Shown: positions 41,747-44,279 of the stretch, in pieces
Layout: each line of letters starts with the position of its first letter
Position numbering within the stretch: position 1 is the first letter of the stretch
The notes under the pieces: model-generated
Databases searched by the model: none
Told to the model about the DNA's origin: nothing
Seen by the model: only the letters and a program-made list of their open reading frames with translations
Made by a program: the position numbers and the translations under genes
Source of the DNA: Streptomyces otsuchiensis
Lineage (GTDB): Bacteria > Actinomycetota > Actinomycetes > Streptomycetales > Streptomycetaceae
Reading direction: 5' to 3'
DNA: 44,279 nucleotides
Assembly (NCBI RefSeq): GCF_004305975.1
Contig: NZ_BHZI01000011.1
Span: 1-44,279 of the forward strand

Positions 41747-42157
41747 ATGACCGAGCGCACCTCTGGGAATCTACTGACGGGGCATCGCATCCGAGCCGCG
41801 CTTGGCATTACATACGTTGCAGGCGAAACCGAGGATGCCACGTTTGAAGCTCTGGAGCTTCTACGCGACGCGGAATCCTCTGTCGTATTGTCTTGTGACA
41901 CGGACTGGACCCTCAAGGTGAACGAAGGCAACTGGCCAGAACTGCCTGCTTGGTGCTGGCCGGCCGAATCGTGGGCTTTCCGCAAGATCGAAGAAATCGG
42001 AAACCCTGGAATTGACGTCATCACCTCAACATCAAGTCTTCTTGACTCGACGGGTGAGAATTTCGGAATTCTACTGGAGTTCTCCACGGCATGGGTTACT
42101 GTCAGCTCGGGTGAATCTATCACCCTGGAGATCAAACACAAGAGCTCACATTACTGA
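41747..42157 (+). CDS. putative immunity protein of the RHS toxin
   Basis: A 136-residue acidic protein (MTERTSGNLLTGHRIRAALG, then YVAGETEDATFEALELLRDAE) beginning 10 nt after the toxin stop. GAGG lies nine bases before the ATG. It has no membrane segment and no family I recognise. Position directly behind a polymorphic toxin, small size, acidity and the same lowered GC as the toxin tip are the usual marks of the cognate immunity protein. The interaction is inferred from context only. Confidence 0.7.
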   Translation: MTERTSGNLLTGHRIRAALGITYVAGETEDATFEALELLRDAESSVVLSCDTDWTLKVNEGNWPELPAWCWPAESWAFRKIEEIGNPGIDVITSTSSLLDSTGENFGILLEFSTAWVTVSSGESITLEIKHKSSHY

Positions 42158-42274
42158 AGTTGAACTCCAGCAGCAGATGGACCCGGCAGACGACGTAAGA
42201 CCTCCTCCGCTGCACCACCCATTCCCAGCGCCTCACCATCACCGGCATCCCCATCATGTGCACGCAGGGACTGG

Positions 42275-42478
42275 ATGGTGATCTGCTACCGCGCCCAGGT
42301 CCGCATTCGCTGCCGCTGCACTCGCCAGTGGCACGAGCCCGAACTTGCCCGCCGCGACTTCGAAGCCATGATTGCCACTGGCGGCAGTGACTACCCCACC
42401 CTCGAAGCCGCCGCCCATGCCATCGGCTACGACGGCACCCTCGCTGGAACGTATCTGGAAACCCCCGGGGCCTCCTGA
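42275..42478 (+). CDS. small conserved-looking protein, possibly a gene remnant
   Basis: 67 residues: MVICYRAQVRIRCRCTRQWH, then FEAMIATGGSDYPTLEAAAH and GYDGTLAGTYLE. The composition is that of real Streptomyces protein, and the C-terminal part looks like a small DNA-associated accessory protein, but no function can be given. Just upstream, in another frame, 42202-42290 reads LLRCTTHSQRLTITGIPIMC, which also looks coding. A longer gene may have been frameshifted near 42270. Confidence 0.4.
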   Translation: MVICYRAQVRIRCRCTRQWHEPELARRDFEAMIATGGSDYPTLEAAAHAIGYDGTLAGTYLETPGAS

Positions 42479-42533
42479 GCGACGCGGCCCAGGAGAACGC
42501 GGAGCCGTTCGCGGAGATCCGGGAGCACGACTG

Positions 42534-42564
42534 CCGGGGGGCCGCCCATTGGGCGGCCCCCCGG
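42534..42564. terminator. strong terminator hairpin
   Basis: CCGGGGGGCCGCCC and its exact complement form a 14-bp stem with loop ATT, between convergent small genes. It probably works in both directions. Confidence 0.75.
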
Positions 42565-42578
42565 TCGGGCTGAGACGC

Positions 42579-42734
42579 TCAGCTGGCTGGGTGGTGGGAG
42601 AGGTCCAGCGCTGCGGTGGTGAGGCGCAGCGCCGAGTGCGGGCAGTGGGTTTCGTAGAGGGTGGGGTGAACGGTGGCCGTCCAGTCCCCGTGGAGCCCCG
42701 GCCATGTCGCGAGCTGTGGCTCGGTGGTGACCAT
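42579..42734 (-). CDS. 51-residue hypothetical protein
   Basis: MVTTEPQLATWPGLHGDWTA continues to LDLSHHPAS just before the terminator hairpin. The third codon positions are GC-rich and the composition balanced, unlike shadow frames. The open frame runs upstream of the ATG to about 42776 with plausible sequence (TDVPAHLG), so the start is uncertain. No family recognised. Confidence 0.35.
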   Translation of the reverse strand: MVTTEPQLATWPGLHGDWTATVHPTLYETHCPHSALRLTTAALDLSHHPAS

Positions 42735-42780
42735 CCCGAGGTGGGCGGGGACGTCAGTGCCGGTGTTCGCCGGTGATCAG

Positions 42781-42945
42781 TTAGGAGCAGCTGCCCCGGG
42801 GCGAGGCGATGCGAGGGGCCGGTCGGCACTCAGGAAGTGCGGAGGATTCCGCGAGCGGGCGTGCGGACGTCGCGGAGGAGGGCACGGCGCACTCCGGCGG
42901 GCATGGGGCCTGGGTCAGGGAGCGGAGGTCGGGTGAAGGGCTCAT
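42781..42945 (-). CDS. 54-residue hypothetical protein
   Basis: The ATG overlaps the TGA of the 75-residue gene upstream (ATGA). It encodes MSPSPDLRSLTQAPCPPECA and a Ser/Ala/Pro-rich remainder. The coupling is the only support; the sequence is low in complexity and could be chance. Confidence 0.25.
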   Translation of the reverse strand: MSPSPDLRSLTQAPCPPECAVPSSATSARPLAESSALPECRPAPRIASPRGSCS

Positions 42946-43169
42946 CCGTTGTCCCAGTCGAGCGCGGCCCGTACAGCCGGGGGGAGGATGTCGGTCTGGC
43001 CGTTCTCGGCGATGTAGGCGCCGGGTCCGGTCGGGCCGGTGCTATCGATGACACGGCCGATGGCGTGGGCGTACGGCCAGTCGGGGTTGATGGCGAGGTG
43101 GACCGGCAGGTCTGGGGAGAGGGTTTGGAGTTGGTGGATGAGCTGGCCCACGGTGAGGGTGCGGTGCAA
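42942..43169 (-). CDS. 75-residue hypothetical protein, TTG start
   Basis: TTG at 43169, with GGAG six bases upstream, opens MHRTLTVGQLIHQLQTLSPD, followed by HLAINPDWPYAHAIGRVIDS and ending PAVRAALDWDNG. It looks like a small soluble accessory protein of the kind found near DUF317 genes and mobile elements in Streptomyces. No function can be stated. The gene lies 35 nt after the DUF317 gene in the same direction and overlaps the next small frame. Confidence 0.55.
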   Translation of the reverse strand: MHRTLTVGQLIHQLQTLSPDLPVHLAINPDWPYAHAIGRVIDSTGPTGPGAYIAENGQTDILPPAVRAALDWDNG

Positions 43170-43204
43170 CGGGACTCCTGGTGGTCGGGGCGATGACGGG
43201 GACC

Positions 43205-43564
43205 TCAACCGCATGTGGTGCATGCGGAGAACGGGGCCGCGATGAGCGCGGCCACGAACCCGGCGACCGCGAGAGCGGGGGTTCCGGAGTGGAAGGTCTG
43301 GCTCCAACCGCCACCCTTGGTACCGCCGTCGACTTCGATGCGCCACAGCACGTCGTGAACGGCGGCATCGACGGTTTCGGGCAGAAAGCCGATACGAACC
43401 TTGCCGTCGGGGCTGGTGCAGAACACGTTGGCGAGCGAGTCGTCAACGATGCTCCACCCCTGGTCGGCAACGAGGCGGAGCACCGGGCCCGCACAGTGGC
43501 ACATGACGAGCCACTCACGCTCCGTGGTGGTGGGGCACGCGGCGGGGGCGGAAGCGTCGGACAT
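43205..43564 (-). CDS. DUF317 domain protein
   Basis: 119 residues. WSIVDDSLANVFCTSPDGKVRIGFLPE, then VLWRIEV, and GGGWSQTFHSGTPALAVAGFVAALIAAP match the DUF317 pattern (substrate-independent W-x-x-x-F-x-x-x-T-P-x-x-x-V-A-x-F). Normal members often have two copies, so this is a short form. The function is unknown; such genes are common in Streptomyces accessory regions and next to integrated plasmids. GGGAA lies upstream of the ATG at 43564. It is the first gene of a possible two- to three-gene leftward unit. Confidence 0.75.
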   Translation of the reverse strand: MSDASAPAACPTTTEREWLVMCHCAGPVLRLVADQGWSIVDDSLANVFCTSPDGKVRIGFLPETVDAAVHDVLWRIEVDGGTKGGGWSQTFHSGTPALAVAGFVAALIAAPFSACTTCG

Positions 43565-43947
43565 GGGCGTTCCCTTCGGTGGCCTGCGGTTCTCGATGTG
43601 TCCGTACGTTTGCTTGGAGTCGCAGCGTGGTTCCAGTCATTTGCCCGAGATCGTGTTCTGCCGCAGGCGAACTGCCGCGACTTCTCTCGCCGGGCGGTCG
43701 GTCAACGGCGCCGGCCAGCCGATGAACGCTCGGCGGAGTACAAGGAGGCCGCCGGCTGGGTGGTGGCGATGTTGGGCTGGCGGGGCAGGGGTGCGGCGGT
43801 CCGGGTGCGGGCGACGGCAACCCGCGCGGTGGTGTCCCCGGGTTGCGGGCGGCGCCGTGGAGGGCGGCGTTGACGGCGGCCTGCCGTACGTCGAGCGGAG
43901 TGGGCACGGCGGAGTCGGCTACGGGACGGCCTTGTGCCGGGGCGAGC
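43565..43947. other. 383-nt region between DUF317 gene and IS fragment
   Basis: No intact gene. On the minus strand 43928-43800 reads VADSAVPTPLDVRQAAVNAA followed by LHGAARNPG, then turns into Pro-rich sequence. It looks like a fragment fused to the broken end of the transposase gene. Confidence 0.4.
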
Positions 43948-44279
43948 CTCGGCGGTGAAGCGCCGGTTGACCAGGTCTGGCGGGCGCGGGGCGGTCGGCT
44001 CGGGGACCGTGGTGCGGCGGCGCTGTCCGCGGATGACGCCCTCGATGCCGAGCTCGCGCATCAGCCGCTCGACCGTGCAGCGGGCCACCGCGTGTCCGGC
44101 GCGGACGAGGGCGCGGGTGACGCGGCGGACGCCGTAGGTGCGGCCGGAGTCCTCCCACGCGGCTGTGACCATCGGGATCAGTTCTTCGTCGCGGAGCCGG
44201 CGGGCCGACTTCGGCCGCGTCCTGCGCGCGAAGTACGTCGACGGCGACAGCTCCAGCACCCGACAGACGGGATCGACCC
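43948..44279 (-). pseudogene. IS3-family transposase (OrfB) fragment, runs off the window
   Basis: From the right edge the frame reads VDPVCRVLELSPSTYFARR, RLRDEELIPMVTAAWEDSG, RTYGVRRVTRALVRAG, ARCTVERLMRELGIEGVIRG and RRFTAE. This is the N-terminal helical/HTH_21 part of an IS3-family OrfB. Similarity stops abruptly at 43948; the DDE integrase core that should follow (starting about N-Q-L-W-V-A-D) is replaced by unrelated sequence. The element is therefore broken, and its other end lies outside the window. Confidence 0.75.

Overview
The window is high-GC actinomycete DNA, most likely from Streptomyces. The genes show strong G/C third-position bias, GTG starts and ATGA/GTGA stop-start overlaps. 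Families such as DUF317 and the HemK2-CDGSH-haem-oxygenase-like operon are typical of that genus. Starts given here were chosen from ribosome binding sites and domain boundaries, so several are shorter than the longest open frame. No rRNA, tRNA or CRISPR array was seen.

Left part (1-9.2 kb). A leftward pair encodes a malonyltransferase-like protein and an adenylate-forming enzyme of the phenylacetate-CoA ligase/EhpF type, perhaps the edge of a biosynthetic locus. Next comes a leftward operon of a HemK2-like methyltransferase, a CDGSH iron-sulfur protein and a haem-oxygenase-like di-iron protein, followed by an ATP-grasp enzyme. Two short-chain dehydrogenases follow. The first is translationally coupled to a wrecked SnoaL-like gene. 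The second is divergent from a TetR regulator across a perfect palindrome, with both transcripts probably leaderless.

Stress and carbon-reserve block (9.5-17.6 kb). This holds a DUF2231 membrane-protein pseudogene, a tandem universal stress protein, a beta-phosphoglucomutase-like phosphatase coupled to a GH65 disaccharide phosphorylase, a CBS-BON protein, an Xre/pyridoxamine-oxidase-like protein and a zinc alcohol dehydrogenase. The mix resembles oxygen-stress and dormancy gene clusters of actinobacteria. A 160-bp MITE-like element and a six-bladed beta-propeller gene follow (17.7-18.8 kb).

Metal region (19.2-35.4 kb). Two paralogous modules occur, each a His-rich multi-pass membrane protein followed by an ECF sigma factor. 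The first (19.2-20.8 kb) faces a copper-export operon (small His-tailed protein, CopA, PCu(A)C). The second (31.4-33.0 kb) precedes a cluster A-I metal ABC importer. Both transport operons carry a GGAAC-N16-CGACC element upstream, which suggests ECF-sigma control of metal homeostasis. Between them lie an acyl-CoA ligase/CoA-transferase/acyl-CoA dehydrogenase group and an MFS-GH88-like pair.

Right part (35.6-44.3 kb). This is accessory DNA: a chloramphenicol-phosphotransferase-like kinase, a SUKH immunity protein flanked by a 40-bp direct repeat, and an N-terminally truncated RHS toxin with a HINT domain. The RHS gene is followed by its putative immunity gene, small Streptomyces-specific genes including DUF317, and a truncated IS3-family transposase at the edge. 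The region looks like a polymorphic-toxin/immunity hotspot with gene debris.
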